Of a DNA stretch of 21,194 nt, positions 8,988 to 17,032 are shown in pieces. The stretch is from Cloacimonetes bacterium UBA3900 (GTDB taxonomy: Bacteria; Cloacimonadota; Cloacimonadia; Cloacimonadales; Cloacimonadaceae): NCBI GenBank assembly GCA_002391675.1, contig DGFM01000033.1:31303-52496 (forward strand), read 5' to 3'. The first letter of the stretch is position 1; each line of letters begins with the position of its first letter. The notes beneath the pieces are model-generated. The model was not told the origin of the DNA, did not search any database, and saw only the letters and a list, made by a program, of their open reading frames with translations. Made by a program: the position numbers and the translations under genes.

Positions 8988-9028
8988 TTGACATTTTTGC
9001 CCCTCGTTTTTCTTTGGTCTTTCACACA
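8988..9028 (+). promoter_or_regulatory. Promoter of the tRNA-Pro/tRNA-Val unit, TTGACA -35 element
   Basis: A perfect TTGACA at 8988-8993, within CTTGACAT, begins 41 bases before the tRNA-Pro 5' end, matching the spacing at the other tRNA-Pro gene. The expected -10 site (9011-9016, TCTTTG) does not resemble TATAAT. This unit may also drive the epimerase gene, which starts 27 bases after tRNA-Val. Confidence 0.5.
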
Positions 9029-9107
<79 letters not shown>

Positions 9108-9127
9108 TAAGAGTTTTAAACACACGT

Positions 9128-9203
9128 GGGCGCTTAGCTCAGTTGGCAGAGCGCTTGCTTTACACGCAAGATGTCAGGGGTTCAAGTCCCTTAGCGCCCA
9201 CCA
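9128..9203 (+). tRNA. tRNA-Val (anticodon TAC)
   Basis: Acceptor GGGCGCT (9128-9134) pairs with AGCGCCC (9193-9199). The anticodon stem CTTGC/GCAAG encloses loop TTTACAC with anticodon TAC at 9161-9163. The discriminator is A and CCA is encoded (9201-9203). A short TTTTA run follows, but no separate hairpin lies before the epimerase start at 9231. Confidence 0.97.
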
Positions 9204-9230
9204 CCTTTTATTAATCCTGGGAAGAAATAA

Positions 9231-10199
9231 ATGAAGATCGCAATCACCGGAGCCAACGGCTTTTTGGGCAGCAGACTCGCCTCCCGCCTGTCTGAAGGGA
9301 ATATGCAAACCATCGCCATCCTGCGTGAAGGAGCCAATCTGCAACTCTTGAGCCCGGATGCTGTGATCCGCGTGGTGGATTATCACCAGCCTGCCTCCAT
9401 CCTCAACGCCATCCAAGATTGTGATGTGCTCATCCATAACGCCGGTAAAGTTCGCACACACACAGCCGAAGAGATGCTGGACGCCAATCTGGGCATCACT
9501 TCAAGGGTGCTGAAGGCCGTCAACCAAAGCAGCCTCAAACACTTTATCTACATCAGCTCGCAATCCGCCTCTGCCCCATCCCCAAATGGCGAAGCCATAG
9601 ATGAAGACTACCCCAGCGCACCGGTGAACTGGTATGGCAAGAGCAAGCTATGGGCGGAAAGAGTCATCCAAAAGAGCTGCAAAGCCCCCTACACCATAAT
9701 TCGCCCCGTGCCTGTCTATGGCGAGGGTGATAAGGACTTCTTCTCACTGTTCAAGGCAGCAGCTATGGGTCTCTGCCTGGGAATGGGCAACGATCAGCAG
9801 CTCATCAATATGATCCATGTAGATCAGCTTTGCGACCTGATCAAGCTCTGCCTCTGCAACCCCGCTGCGCATGGCGAGATATTCTTTGCCTCCGATGGAC
9901 AGAGCTACACCCAAAAAGAGATTTCAGACTCCATCGCCGGCGCGACAGGCAGGAAAACCATCAGCATCAATGTGCCGGACTTGCTGGCCAATATCGTGTT
10001 TACAAGTGGCGAACTGTGGGAGAAGGTGAGCCGCAAGACGGGCCTTATAAACCGGCAAAAATACCTGGAACTCAGCGCGCCTCACTGGAATTGCTCCTGC
10101 GATAAAGCGGTGCGCCTCCTGGGCTGGAAACCGAGCGGCAATCTGCAGGACTTGCTCAAGACAACCTACCTCTGGTATAAGGATAATGGTTGGCTGTAG
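9231..10199 (+). CDS. NAD(P)-dependent epimerase/dehydratase (extended SDR family)
   Basis: A 322-residue cytoplasmic protein of the extended short-chain dehydrogenase/reductase family. The N-terminal Rossmann motif is TGANGFLG (6-13). The catalytic Y135xxxK139 lies in WYGKSK, with serines S109/S110 in the preceding YISS strand as candidates for the third catalytic residue. HNAG (69-72) matches the family cofactor-binding segment. Such enzymes act on nucleotide sugars, sterols or related alcohols; the substrate cannot be assigned. Length is normal for the family. A GGAAG ribosome site precedes the ATG. The gene follows tRNA-Val by 27 bases and is separated from the outer-membrane-type gene downstream by only 10 bases, so these two are probably cotranscribed. 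A role in envelope sugar or lipid modification is a guess from that neighbour. Confidence 0.88.
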   Translation: MKIAITGANGFLGSRLASRLSEGNMQTIAILREGANLQLLSPDAVIRVVDYHQPASILNAIQDCDVLIHNAGKVRTHTAEEMLDANLGITSRVLKAVNQSSLKHFIYISSQSASAPSPNGEAIDEDYPSAPVNWYGKSKLWAERVIQKSCKAPYTIIRPVPVYGEGDKDFFSLFKAAAMGLCLGMGNDQQLINMIHVDQLCDLIKLCLCNPAAHGEIFFASDGQSYTQKEISDSIAGATGRKTISINVPDLLANIVFTSGELWEKVSRKTGLINRQKYLELSAPHWNCSCDKAVRLLGWKPSGNLQDLLKTTYLWYKDNGWL

Positions 10200-10209
10200 G
10201 AACCGGTAA

Positions 10210-12063
10210 ATGCAAAAGATAAGCCTGTGTATTCTGTTGGGGTTGCTTGCTTTTAGCGCCTTTGCGCAAGCCATCCCCTCCGTGGAAATACCCACCTATG
10301 AGGGTGTTCAGGCAGCCGAACTTATCCTGCAGATACAGCTCTTTCAGGATGGTTCCTATCTGATCCAAGCCGCAGAACCTGAAGAACTTAGAGCCTATGC
10401 GGATGACTATCTCTTCGTCCATGAGCTCAAGGAGCTTTTACCGGAGGATCAGATGCAGCCCGGCACGGTGGAGGTCAGGGTCCCGATCGTCTATGTCCAG
10501 GCAGATGAGCCGCCGCTCACTACGGCTGAGCTGAGAGAGCTGATTGACGAGTGGATCGTTGCTCAGAGAGAGGCGGATGGCACCACCAAGCCGGTACAGG
10601 ACTGGCTCAACCCCATGGCTTCGGAAGTCCTGCTCTATAAGACTGTTACCAGTTCTGTGGGCCTGATGTCCAGCTCGCAGAAAGTATCCTGGCGTGGCTT
10701 TGAACTGGCTTCCACGGCGGTTGAACCCTATGTGCCGCTTGCCTGGCAGCAGAGCATGGGCCTCTCTTCAGACTCAAGACCCTATCCCTACGAGCCTCTT
10801 TTCAGCAGCATTCATGCGGGAATGGGAGAGTACGACAGCCGCTTTGCCATCTTCAGAATGGCCAAAAACAACCTCCTCGGCAGACAGGGTATGTTTTATG
10901 CGCTTGATTTGCAGGTAGCAAACGGTCAATGGCTGGATCGCAACAACGCCGAAACCTCCCTGCGTCACCGCTTGAACCTGCCTCTGGGCCCGGTTGCACT
11001 CAACCTGGAATATGCCTCCTTCGATCAGGACCTCTCCTCACTCACCCTGAAGTCGCCCTATCCTCTGGCCTCCATCTTCACCATCCAGCGCGTTGGCGAA
11101 TATGCCTGGGCTGAGCTTGAAAACAAGTGGCTGAACCTTTCCTTTCTCAGAAGCAGGGAAGCTCTTAAATCCGCACATTTCCCCGCACCGGTAAAGAATC
11201 TCAACTACCAGACCAAAGCTCAGAAAACGCTGCATTTGGGCAACCACGAGCTGGATGCAAGCTGGCTTCACCTCTGGGCAAAGAGCGACTGCAGCTTCCC
11301 CATGCAGTCTGATTATAAAGACAAGGGCAGCCTTGCTTGGAGATATAATCCCGGGGGACTGGATGCGCAGCTGCAGGCGGACATTTACGACCTCAAGGAT
11401 GTGAGCACAGACGCCTCTTGTGGCTATGCCTGGAAGAGAATCAAGCTTTCCGCAGGCTGGGAAAAGGCCTGGACGGAGCCTGCGGTTCTGATGCAGGTGA
11501 GCGACATCTTTACTCCCGCCAGCTTGCTGGATAACGCTGAGATAGTCTGCACCGAAGACAAATGGCTGCAGCTGGATACCTTCTGGAGCAGCCTCAAGCT
11601 ATCCCTGCGGGCCGGTCAGAAGGAATACAGCCAAACCCTGCTTTCGGATGTGAAGAGCTTTACGCCCTACTATCTGGGATTGGGCGCCAAGTTGGACTGG
11701 GATATCAAGATAGCGAGCTTGCATCTGATGCAAAACCTCCTCTATATGCACGCGGATAGCGAGCTGTGCAATGCGCCCGGCTTGCGGGGCTTTGGCGAGC
11801 TGAAGCTAAGCAGAGACCTCAAGCACGACAACAGCATCTACCTGGCTCTTTCATACCTCTTTCACACGGATTACAACACGCTTTACCAATCCGCAGCAAG
11901 CGCAGGCTTTGCCCTGATCGCGAATGCACGATTTGGAGTGCGCATCAGCAAGGCATTTGAGATCGAGGCTTTAGCCCGGAACCTGGGTGACAACTACATC
12001 TTCGGCCAGATGGCCATCCCCCTATCTCTGCACGCTTCTTTGAAGTGGTATTTTGTAAACTGA
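10210..12063 (+). CDS. Uncharacterised outer-membrane-type beta protein
   Basis: A 617-residue protein I do not recognise. It begins with a clear signal peptide (FSAFA|Q, cleavage near residue 19). Residues about 20-130 are acidic and soluble-looking. From about residue 200 to the end the chain alternates polar and hydrophobic residues in short strands separated by turns rich in D, N and G, rich in W and Y, and the last segment (LSLHASLKWYFVN) resembles a closing barrel strand. This suggests an outer-membrane barrel with an N-terminal periplasmic part. The ATG follows the epimerase stop by 10 bases, with AGGA overlapping that stop. It converges on the P-loop gene across 23 bases. No enzyme motif is seen, and the barrel reading rests on visual strand pattern only. 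Confidence 0.75.
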   Translation: MQKISLCILLGLLAFSAFAQAIPSVEIPTYEGVQAAELILQIQLFQDGSYLIQAAEPEELRAYADDYLFVHELKELLPEDQMQPGTVEVRVPIVYVQADEPPLTTAELRELIDEWIVAQREADGTTKPVQDWLNPMASEVLLYKTVTSSVGLMSSSQKVSWRGFELASTAVEPYVPLAWQQSMGLSSDSRPYPYEPLFSSIHAGMGEYDSRFAIFRMAKNNLLGRQGMFYALDLQVANGQWLDRNNAETSLRHRLNLPLGPVALNLEYASFDQDLSSLTLKSPYPLASIFTIQRVGEYAWAELENKWLNLSFLRSREALKSAHFPAPVKNLNYQTKAQKTLHLGNHELDASWLHLWAKSDCSFPMQSDYKDKGSLAWRYNPGGLDAQLQADIYDLKDVSTDASCGYAWKRIKLSAGWEKAWTEPAVLMQVSDIFTPASLLDNAEIVCTEDKWLQLDTFWSSLKLSLRAGQKEYSQTLLSDVKSFTPYYLGLGAKLDWDIKIASLHLMQNLLYMHADSELCNAPGLRGFGELKLSRDLKHDNSIYLALSYLFHTDYNTLYQSAASAGFALIANARFGVRISKAFEIEALARNLGDNYIFGQMAIPLSLHASLKWYFVN

Positions 12064-12089
12064 GCCCGTCGCCATAGCAACCCGGCTCA
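12061..12089. repeat. Inverted repeat joining two convergent stop codons
   Basis: TGAGCC (12061-12066) and GGCTCA (12084-12089) form a perfect 6-bp inverted repeat. The first contains the plus-strand stop and the second the minus-strand stop of the converging genes. There is no T-run on either side, so a bidirectional intrinsic terminator is doubtful; no other terminator is visible here. Confidence 0.3.
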
Positions 12090-12773
12090 ACATATCCCCT
12101 TGGCCTGCAGGCGTTCCCACGGCTTCTTCAGGTTGTACCTGAGCACCATACGCTTCTTGCCGCCCAAACCATCGGGCACGATCCCGGCATACTCATCCAA
12201 GACCAGATAGTGCTCAAAGGGCAGCTGCGTATACTCTTCCACCTCTTTGAGAATCTCTATTCCTTCCTCAACCACCGCGGCATCCGTATACTGCATAAGG
12301 TTGGTGTTGCAGATAAGGTGCGTGATCTTTTGCTTGGAGGTAAATTCCAGCTGCTCTTTCATGACGATGATGTCCTGCATATTGCCGGTGAAAGGACGGC
12401 GGGTATTCACCACGAAGTGCATCTGATATCCGCGCTCGAGGATGCTTTCCTCAAAGCGGCCCAGAGTCCTGCAGCCGGCGGGATCACCTCCCACGTCCAG
12501 GACCACGGTTTTGGAGTGATCCTCGATTGCGCCTTTGATCCTGGGCGAGAGCATGGGCAGATCGGCGTGCATATATTGGCCTTCAGGCGCCACCACCTCA
12601 ATGCCCAGCTTGGCATATTCATCCCTCACATCACGGGATCGGAAGTAGGGATTGACCACATCCAAGTCAGCCAAAACCACGTCCTTGCCTTCATCGTTCA
12701 GGGTTCGGGCGATGTTGATGCTATATTCGCTTTTACCGCTCCCATAAGCTCCTATTACTATGTATAGATTCAT
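12087..12773 (-). CDS. P-loop nucleotide-binding protein (CobQ/MinD-like)
   Basis: A 228-residue cytoplasmic P-loop protein. Walker A is GAYGSGKS (8-15). ADLDVVNP (35-42) is typical of the MinD/ParA/CobQ-like superfamily, and VVLDVGGDPAG (90-100) supplies the Walker B aspartate D93. There is no DNA-binding or metal-cluster motif. The specific role is unknown; MinD/Mrp-like relatives move or load partner proteins using ATP. Its ATG is preceded by AAGGAG 8-9 bases away, and that site overlaps the TAA stop of the HAD gene upstream, so the two are translationally coupled. It is the last gene of its unit and meets the outer-membrane-type gene head-on. Confidence 0.82.
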   Translation of the reverse strand: MNLYIVIGAYGSGKSEYSINIARTLNDEGKDVVLADLDVVNPYFRSRDVRDEYAKLGIEVVAPEGQYMHADLPMLSPRIKGAIEDHSKTVVLDVGGDPAGCRTLGRFEESILERGYQMHFVVNTRRPFTGNMQDIIVMKEQLEFTSKQKITHLICNTNLMQYTDAAVVEEGIEILKEVEEYTQLPFEHYLVLDEYAGIVPDGLGGKKRMVLRYNLKKPWERLQAKGIC

Positions 12774-12786
12774 GTTAATTGTCTCC

Positions 12787-13458
12787 TTATATCAGACCCA
12801 GTTCCTGTAAGACCTGCCCTGATAACATAGTATAATCCTCAAAGGCCAGGTCGGCAACCTTCTTGATTTGCTCCCAGAAGGGGATGCTGTCTTCATCGAA
12901 GATGGCAAAGGTGCGCATCCCGGCGGCTTTGGCAGCCTGCACACCCGTGAGGGTATCCTCGATGGCCAGACAGGCCTCAGGCTCCACTTCCAGCATCCTG
13001 GCACAGTTTAAAAAGATATCCGGATAGGGCTTGCCTCTGAGCTGCATATCCCCGGTTGAGAGGGCGGAAAACCAGCTCAGGATGCCATTTGCCTGCAGGA
13101 CGGTCCGTGCCAGATGCAGTGAATTGCTGGTGGCCAGGCCCATCAAAATATCGCTCTTCCTGATGGCTTGCAGCAGCTCATATACGCCTTCTTTGAGTAT
13201 CACATCGCTGCTGTAGTGCTGTTCCACCATAAAAGTCCATTCATCCATAATGGATTCCACGCTGTCATCAAGGCCAAAACGCTCCTTGAAATAGAGCGCA
13301 GTTTGGGTGAAACCATTGCCTCCCGGAATGCTGTCAAAGAGGTCTGCCGGCACATCTATGCCGCGTTTGGTGAGGAATTCGACGTCTACCTGACGCCACA
13401 GTTGCATGGAATCGATGAGCGTTCCATCCAGATCAAATATTATCGCTTTGTATTGCAT
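12787..13458 (-). CDS. HAD-superfamily hydrolase, beta-phosphoglucomutase-like
   Basis: A 223-residue haloacid dehalogenase-type phosphatase or phosphomutase. Motif I is DLDGT with nucleophile D9 and acid/base D11. Motif II is LATSNS (T110/S111), motif III lysine is K143 in RGKPYPD, and motif IV is E167-D168 in AIEDTLTG. The helical cap lies between motifs I and II (about residues 16-90), which is subclass IA and matches the beta-phosphoglucomutase/phosphoglycolate phosphatase/GS1-like group. The exact substrate is not determined. It is the first gene of a two-gene minus-strand unit; its TAA forms part of the ribosome site of the P-loop gene. Its own ribosome site is weak. A TTATATAAG box with a palindrome lies about 60-80 bases upstream. 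Confidence 0.88.
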   Translation of the reverse strand: MQYKAIIFDLDGTLIDSMQLWRQVDVEFLTKRGIDVPADLFDSIPGGNGFTQTALYFKERFGLDDSVESIMDEWTFMVEQHYSSDVILKEGVYELLQAIRKSDILMGLATSNSLHLARTVLQANGILSWFSALSTGDMQLRGKPYPDIFLNCARMLEVEPEACLAIEDTLTGVQAAKAAGMRTFAIFDEDSIPFWEQIKKVADLAFEDYTMLSGQVLQELGLI

Positions 13459-13518
13459 GAGGCCAGTCTCTTGGGATGCGGGTATTCCGTCAATAGAAAC
13501 GTTTGACTCATGTTCGAT

Positions 13519-13540
13519 TTATATAAGGCGATGCCATCGC
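13519..13540 (-). promoter_or_regulatory. Candidate promoter and operator of the HAD/P-loop unit
   Basis: On the minus strand the sequence reads GCGATGGCATCGC (13540-13528), a palindrome with 6-bp arms around one central base, followed directly by CTTATATAA (13527-13519), a plausible -10 box. Transcription would start near 13512 and leave a leader of about 50 bases before the HAD ATG at 13458. The palindrome would cover the spacer and suggests repressor binding. The same CTTATATAA box precedes the tRNA cluster at 14164-14172. Confidence 0.4.
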
Positions 13541-13807
13541 AAACTCAATCCTCGGAAAAGCAAGCCCTCATAATATACCCTGACGACCTCGCTGTGATGA
13601 CGAAATATCCAAAGAAACCAATCTTGTAACCCGCTGATAATAATAGCAATACAGAATCACGCAAATATTGCCTCTATTTGTTGGGAAGTAAAACACCATT
13701 GCAGCCAGGCGCCTGCCGCGCCGCCCTGAAGCCATGCACATCCACAGCGCAAGACACACTTATCCCCAATCAGGCACGAGTCTCGCATTTTTGGGATATA
13801 AAAAAAA
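13541..13807. other. Gap between the HAD promoter region and the tRNA cluster
   Basis: Together with the HAD upstream sequence this makes about 350 bases without a gene. The only ORF across it (minus, 13568-13759) shows no domain and poor composition. On the minus strand the tRNA-Gly 3' end is followed at once by a run of eight T residues (13800-13807), which may end transcription of the tRNA cluster without a separate hairpin. I see nothing else. Confidence 0.4.
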
Positions 13808-13883
<76 letters not shown>

Positions 13884-13884
13884 T

Positions 13885-13973
13885 TGGTACCAGAGGCCGG
13901 ACTTGAACCGGCACGAGCTTGAAAACTCGAGGGATTTTAAGTCCCTTGTGTCTACCTGTTCCACCACTCCGGC
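13885..13973 (-). tRNA. tRNA-Leu (anticodon TAA)
   Basis: A class II tRNA with a long variable arm, 89 bases. Acceptor GCCGGAG pairs with CTCTGGT including G-T pairs. The anticodon stem AGGGA/TCCCT encloses loop CTTAAAA with anticodon TAA. The discriminator is A and CCA is encoded (13887-13885). It lies one base from tRNA-Gly copy 1. Confidence 0.97.
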
Positions 13974-13983
13974 TTGAGAAGGA

Positions 13984-14057
<74 letters not shown>

Positions 14058-14064
14058 TCAAATA

Positions 14065-14140
14065 TGGAGCGGGAAACGGGACTCGAACCCGCGACCTCAA
14101 CCTTGGCAAGGTCGCGCTCTACCAACTGAGCTATTCCCGC
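14065..14140 (-). tRNA. tRNA-Gly (anticodon GCC), copy 2
   Basis: Same fold as copy 1, with acceptor GCGGGAA/TTCCCGC and anticodon GCC. The anticodon stem is CGACC/GGTTG, so one A-T pair of copy 1 is a G-T wobble here. CCA is encoded (14067-14065). It is first in the cluster and begins 43 bases after the AMMECR1 stop codon. Confidence 0.97.
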
Positions 14141-14163
14141 TCGAGTGTTAACGATGACAATTC

Positions 14164-14186
14164 TTATATAAGCCCGATTTTGTCAA
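14164..14186 (-). promoter_or_regulatory. Possible promoter of the four-tRNA cluster
   Basis: On the minus strand TTGACA (14186-14181) overlaps the TGA stop of the AMMECR1 gene. CTTATATAA follows at 14172-14164, with transcription expected near 14153, about 13 bases before the first tRNA. The TTGACA-to-box distance is only 10-12 bases, too short for a classical pair, so one of the elements is probably not used; the TATATAA box is the better candidate. Confidence 0.4.
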
Positions 14187-14716
14187 CCAAAAACTTGAGC
14201 CTGGAAGCTAAATAGCTTGGCTCCCTTATCTTTATGCGCTCCTCTGCGCACTCCCGCCTTGGCACAAAGATGCTCCAAAAAGGTATCTCTATCCCAATTA
14301 TACTCCGTGGCAACCTGAGGCAGGAGCAAACCGGATCCATAGGGATGCTGCAGGAAGAGTCCATCCCTGCCCACCTGGATTTCATCTATGCTTTTCAGCT
14401 CCACCAGCGGGCTGAGCAGAGATATTTCGATCTCGATCTCGTCCAGTTCCTCACGTCTTAGCGGCGGGAAGCGATAATCCTCAAAGGCCGCAGCCACAGC
14501 CATTTCGGCCACACTTTGCGCAATTGTTTTATAGGGCTGGATGTAGCCGATGCAACCTCTGAGCTCTCCCTTCAGATTCAAGGTCACAAAAAGCCCGCGC
14601 TTTTCCCGGAAGGCCTCATCATCCGGCAGCTGCGGTACTCTGCGCTCAAAGACGGCCAGGATGGCATCTTTGGCCAGATTGATCAGAGCGCGCTTTTGTT
14701 CATCACTCAGCTTCAT
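14183..14716 (-). CDS. amrA: AMMECR1-domain protein (AmmeMemoRadiSam system protein A)
   Basis: A 177-residue AMMECR1-domain protein, with the family hallmark LRGCIG at 52-57. It covers the whole domain and nothing else. Biochemical function is not established for the family; bacterial members usually sit with a Memo protein and a radical-SAM enzyme. Here the Memo gene is directly upstream with a 4-base ATGA overlap (14713-14716), and GGAGGA in the Memo coding end serves as ribosome site. No radical-SAM gene occurs in the window. It is the last protein gene of the five-gene minus-strand operon, followed by the tRNA cluster. Confidence 0.92.
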   Translation of the reverse strand: MKLSDEQKRALINLAKDAILAVFERRVPQLPDDEAFREKRGLFVTLNLKGELRGCIGYIQPYKTIAQSVAEMAVAAAFEDYRFPPLRREELDEIEIEISLLSPLVELKSIDEIQVGRDGLFLQHPYGSGLLLPQVATEYNWDRDTFLEHLCAKAGVRRGAHKDKGAKLFSFQAQVFG

Positions 14717-15543
14717 TCTTCCTCCAAATACAGCCTCGCCGAGAGATAGCCCACCACCCTGCTGTTATCTCCAGAAGTCTCGCCGGAGTGTGTGTATTCC
14801 AGGATTTCCAGCTTGCTTCCCGGCCAGGCCTTGTTCAAAGCCATGACGCTGAGGATGCCGCCTATGCCGCAAGCTTCCACCACAGAATCGCAGGCCAGCT
14901 TCCAAAGCTCTTCTATCTCACCATCCTTCATCTTTTGGATCAGCAGGCCGTCCATAGCCACCGCTTTCCTGGCATGATTGTAGTGTGAGAGATCGGTGGA
15001 GACAACCGTCACGATCCGCTGCGAACTCTGCCGCATCAGCGTATCAATCTTTTGCGCCAGATCCATGGAACCCTGATAGCTCTGCGATCCCAACATCAGG
15101 GGGCACACTTTCGTTCCGGGAAAGTAGAGGTTGATCATCGGCAGCAGCACCTCCATGGAGTGCTCCATCTCGTGGTAGCGCATCCGCGTGCTCTCTTCTT
15201 CTCTGCCCTGGATGAAGAATCTAAAGCATTCCTCGTCCATCCTCAGGTGTGAAAATGGCCCTTCATATCTTGAAAAGGGCGAGACGCTGTAGTCAAACCC
15301 CGAAGTATGATGCGAGGGGTGGAGAATGATGAAGGTATCCACCTTTTCGTTGCCAAAACCGTGAAAGGCTCTGGCGGCAACGGCGCCGCTGTACATATAT
15401 CCTGCATGAGGAACCACCAGGGCAATGGTCCTCTGTGTGGGAGGGTCCCTCAGCAAGGAACCCGTCCAGTGTAATAACCGTGAGCAGACCACCTCATGAG
15501 ACCGTGGATAAAAGCGTCCTGCATAAATAGATTTGCGTATCAT
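14713..15543 (-). CDS. amrB: Memo-family protein (AmmeMemoRadiSam system protein B)
   Basis: A 276-residue Memo-family protein, full length. The fold is related to class III extradiol dioxygenases. Family residues are visible: PHAGY with H46, PSHH with H78/H79, STDLSHY with D184 and H187, and C225 in EACGIGG, matching the His/His/Cys set known in human MEMO1, which has been reported to bind metal. The enzymatic reaction, if any, is unknown. The gene overlaps the ChaN-like gene by 4 bases (ATGA, 15540-15543) and the AMMECR1 gene by 4 bases, with AGGAGG as ribosome site. That coupling argues for near-equal production and perhaps a complex with AMMECR1. Confidence 0.92.
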   Translation of the reverse strand: MIRKSIYAGRFYPRSHEVVCSRLLHWTGSLLRDPPTQRTIALVVPHAGYMYSGAVAARAFHGFGNEKVDTFIILHPSHHTSGFDYSVSPFSRYEGPFSHLRMDEECFRFFIQGREEESTRMRYHEMEHSMEVLLPMINLYFPGTKVCPLMLGSQSYQGSMDLAQKIDTLMRQSSQRIVTVVSTDLSHYNHARKAVAMDGLLIQKMKDGEIEELWKLACDSVVEACGIGGILSVMALNKAWPGSKLEILEYTHSGETSGDNSRVVGYLSARLYLEEE

Positions 15544-16418
15544 TGGATTTCCTCCTCTTCGTCTTGATATAGTTCGATGATAAAATCTGCCTGTTCTCTG
15601 GGTTTCACCTGCGTTTCAGCACCCGCATACACGGGACTGATCACCGCTATTTTCAGCTTTGGCATCCGTTTTTTGAGCCGCTCCACCGTTCCCAGATACC
15701 GGGTGGAGTGGAAGTCGCCATTAAAGTGGACAATCGTGTGCTTGGGATAGCGTTCTTTATATTGCGCAATGCTTTCCGCCATGGTATCGTCTTTCACACA
15801 TTGAGCCTGATAGAGGCGTTCATAGAGCTGCTCATCGCCAAAGTGATCGTGCATCCCGTTTTTCTGCATGGTGGCCTGGAAACTATCCTTGTAAGCCCCT
15901 GCGGAAGTGTCGATATCTATGGCTACGTGCATCCTGTCGTCGGGCTCCAGCTCTTCCAGGGTGGAAAGCGAGCCACGCGCCACTTTGCCGGCAATCCATC
16001 TGGGGATATTGGCCGCAATCACCTTCAAGCCTTTATCTTTGGCAAATTCCAGCAAGGGACGGTAATCTGTGGCATAATTGGGCCAGGGACGGCTCCGAAG
16101 CAAAAACTCTTCCTCCGTGAGCTCGCCCGCCAGATAGGCGTCCAGATCCGGCTGGACATCGCGCTCAAACATCTCAAAGGAGACGATGAGCCGCTTCTTG
16201 GCGTTATAAAGCTGAGGCAAAAGCTCTGCCTGCAGCCGGTGGATGACGGCATTGCCGTGATATTCCCCAAAGAAGATCACATCCGCTTTCCTCAGCTTGG
16301 ATGCCATCTTCGCCAGGGTTATGCTTTTGCCGCTCTTGCTTTCTATCAGCTGAAAGTCAGCCGCCAGCAGAGCCCCAAATGTAAATAGCAGCATTGTCAC
16401 AATCGTTATAAATCTCAT
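15540..16418 (-). CDS. ChaN-like (DUF399) exported protein
   Basis: A 292-residue protein of the ChaN/DUF399 family. A signal peptide is evident (MRFITIVTMLLFTFGALLA, cleavage near residue 19). There is no lipobox cysteine, so it is probably soluble periplasmic, not a lipoprotein like Campylobacter ChaN. Family motifs are FFGEYHG (49-55, E52 and H54), SFEMFERDVQ (80-89), NIPRW (137-141), DDTMAESI (210-217) and HFNGDFHS (231-238). Campylobacter ChaN binds haem as a dimer; haem or iron binding here is inference. The gene lies 5 bases after the YigZ-family stop, with AGAGGA as ribosome site, and overlaps the Memo gene by 4 bases. Confidence 0.85.
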   Translation of the reverse strand: MRFITIVTMLLFTFGALLAADFQLIESKSGKSITLAKMASKLRKADVIFFGEYHGNAVIHRLQAELLPQLYNAKKRLIVSFEMFERDVQPDLDAYLAGELTEEEFLLRSRPWPNYATDYRPLLEFAKDKGLKVIAANIPRWIAGKVARGSLSTLEELEPDDRMHVAIDIDTSAGAYKDSFQATMQKNGMHDHFGDEQLYERLYQAQCVKDDTMAESIAQYKERYPKHTIVHFNGDFHSTRYLGTVERLKKRMPKLKIAVISPVYAGAETQVKPREQADFIIELYQDEEEEIQ

Positions 16419-16423
16419 TTATT

Positions 16424-17032
16424 CTAATCCTCTAAACTATAGGTGAGTCCATTGGAATGGACTTTTGAATCCAAAAACTCGCACAGTTCCCCCAATGCAG
16501 CCTCCGGAACGCTGATCTCAAATCTCACTCTGGCAGCATAGCTTACGTCTTCTATTGTGCCGCCCAATCTGGGTAAGAGCCCCTGCAGCTGCTGCGCCTC
16601 GGCATATTCACAATCCACCCTCAGGTTTTGCATGGGGATCACCTTGATCAGCTTCGCCTCTGCCAAAGCGGCTTCCACGCTCTCGGTATAGGCGTCGATC
16701 AAGCCCCTCACCCCTAGTTTTACGCCGCCATAATAACGGGTCACCACAGCCGCCACATTGGTGAGTCCTGCGCTCATCAGCGCATTGTACATGGGCTTCC
16801 CGGCGGTTCCGGAGGGCTCGCCATCATCCGAATAGTGGCTGTCTTCGCGCTGCAAACCGTAAATCCAGGCCCAGCAATTGTGCGTGGCATCGGCAAAATT
16901 CTTGCTTCGCTCGCCGATCAAGTCCATGGCTTGGTCTTTATCCTGCAAAGGCGCAACCCAGCCGATGAAGTGCGAACGCCGGATCAGTATCTTGGCTTCG
17001 ACGGTTTCCCTAACTGTTTTCCAGATAGTCAT
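16424..17032 (-). CDS. yigZ: YigZ/IMPACT-family protein
   Basis: I choose the start at 17032, giving 202 residues (MTIWKTVRET...), because it is the usual YigZ length, aligns with the start of the IMPACT domain, has GAGGG just upstream, and makes an ATGA overlap with the umuC stop (17029-17032). A longer frame opens at 17101 but would only add 23 residues read from umuC in another frame. Motifs are SDDGEPSGTAGKPM (68-81) and VVTRYYGGVKLGVRG (96-110); a DUF1949-like domain forms residues about 134-196. The molecular function in bacteria is not settled; the eukaryotic relative IMPACT affects translation control. It is second in the operon. Confidence 0.93.
   Translation of the reverse strand: MTIWKTVRETVEAKILIRRSHFIGWVAPLQDKDQAMDLIGERSKNFADATHNCWAWIYGLQREDSHYSDDGEPSGTAGKPMYNALMSAGLTNVAAVVTRYYGGVKLGVRGLIDAYTESVEAALAEAKLIKVIPMQNLRVDCEYAEAQQLQGLLPRLGGTIEDVSYAARVRFEISVPEAALGELCEFLDSKVHSNGLTYSLED

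Noticed and set aside
12210..12767. 185-residue plus-strand ORF antisense to the P-loop gene
   Set aside because: The minus strand has a clear Walker A and good ribosome site; the plus-strand frame shows no recognisable feature.
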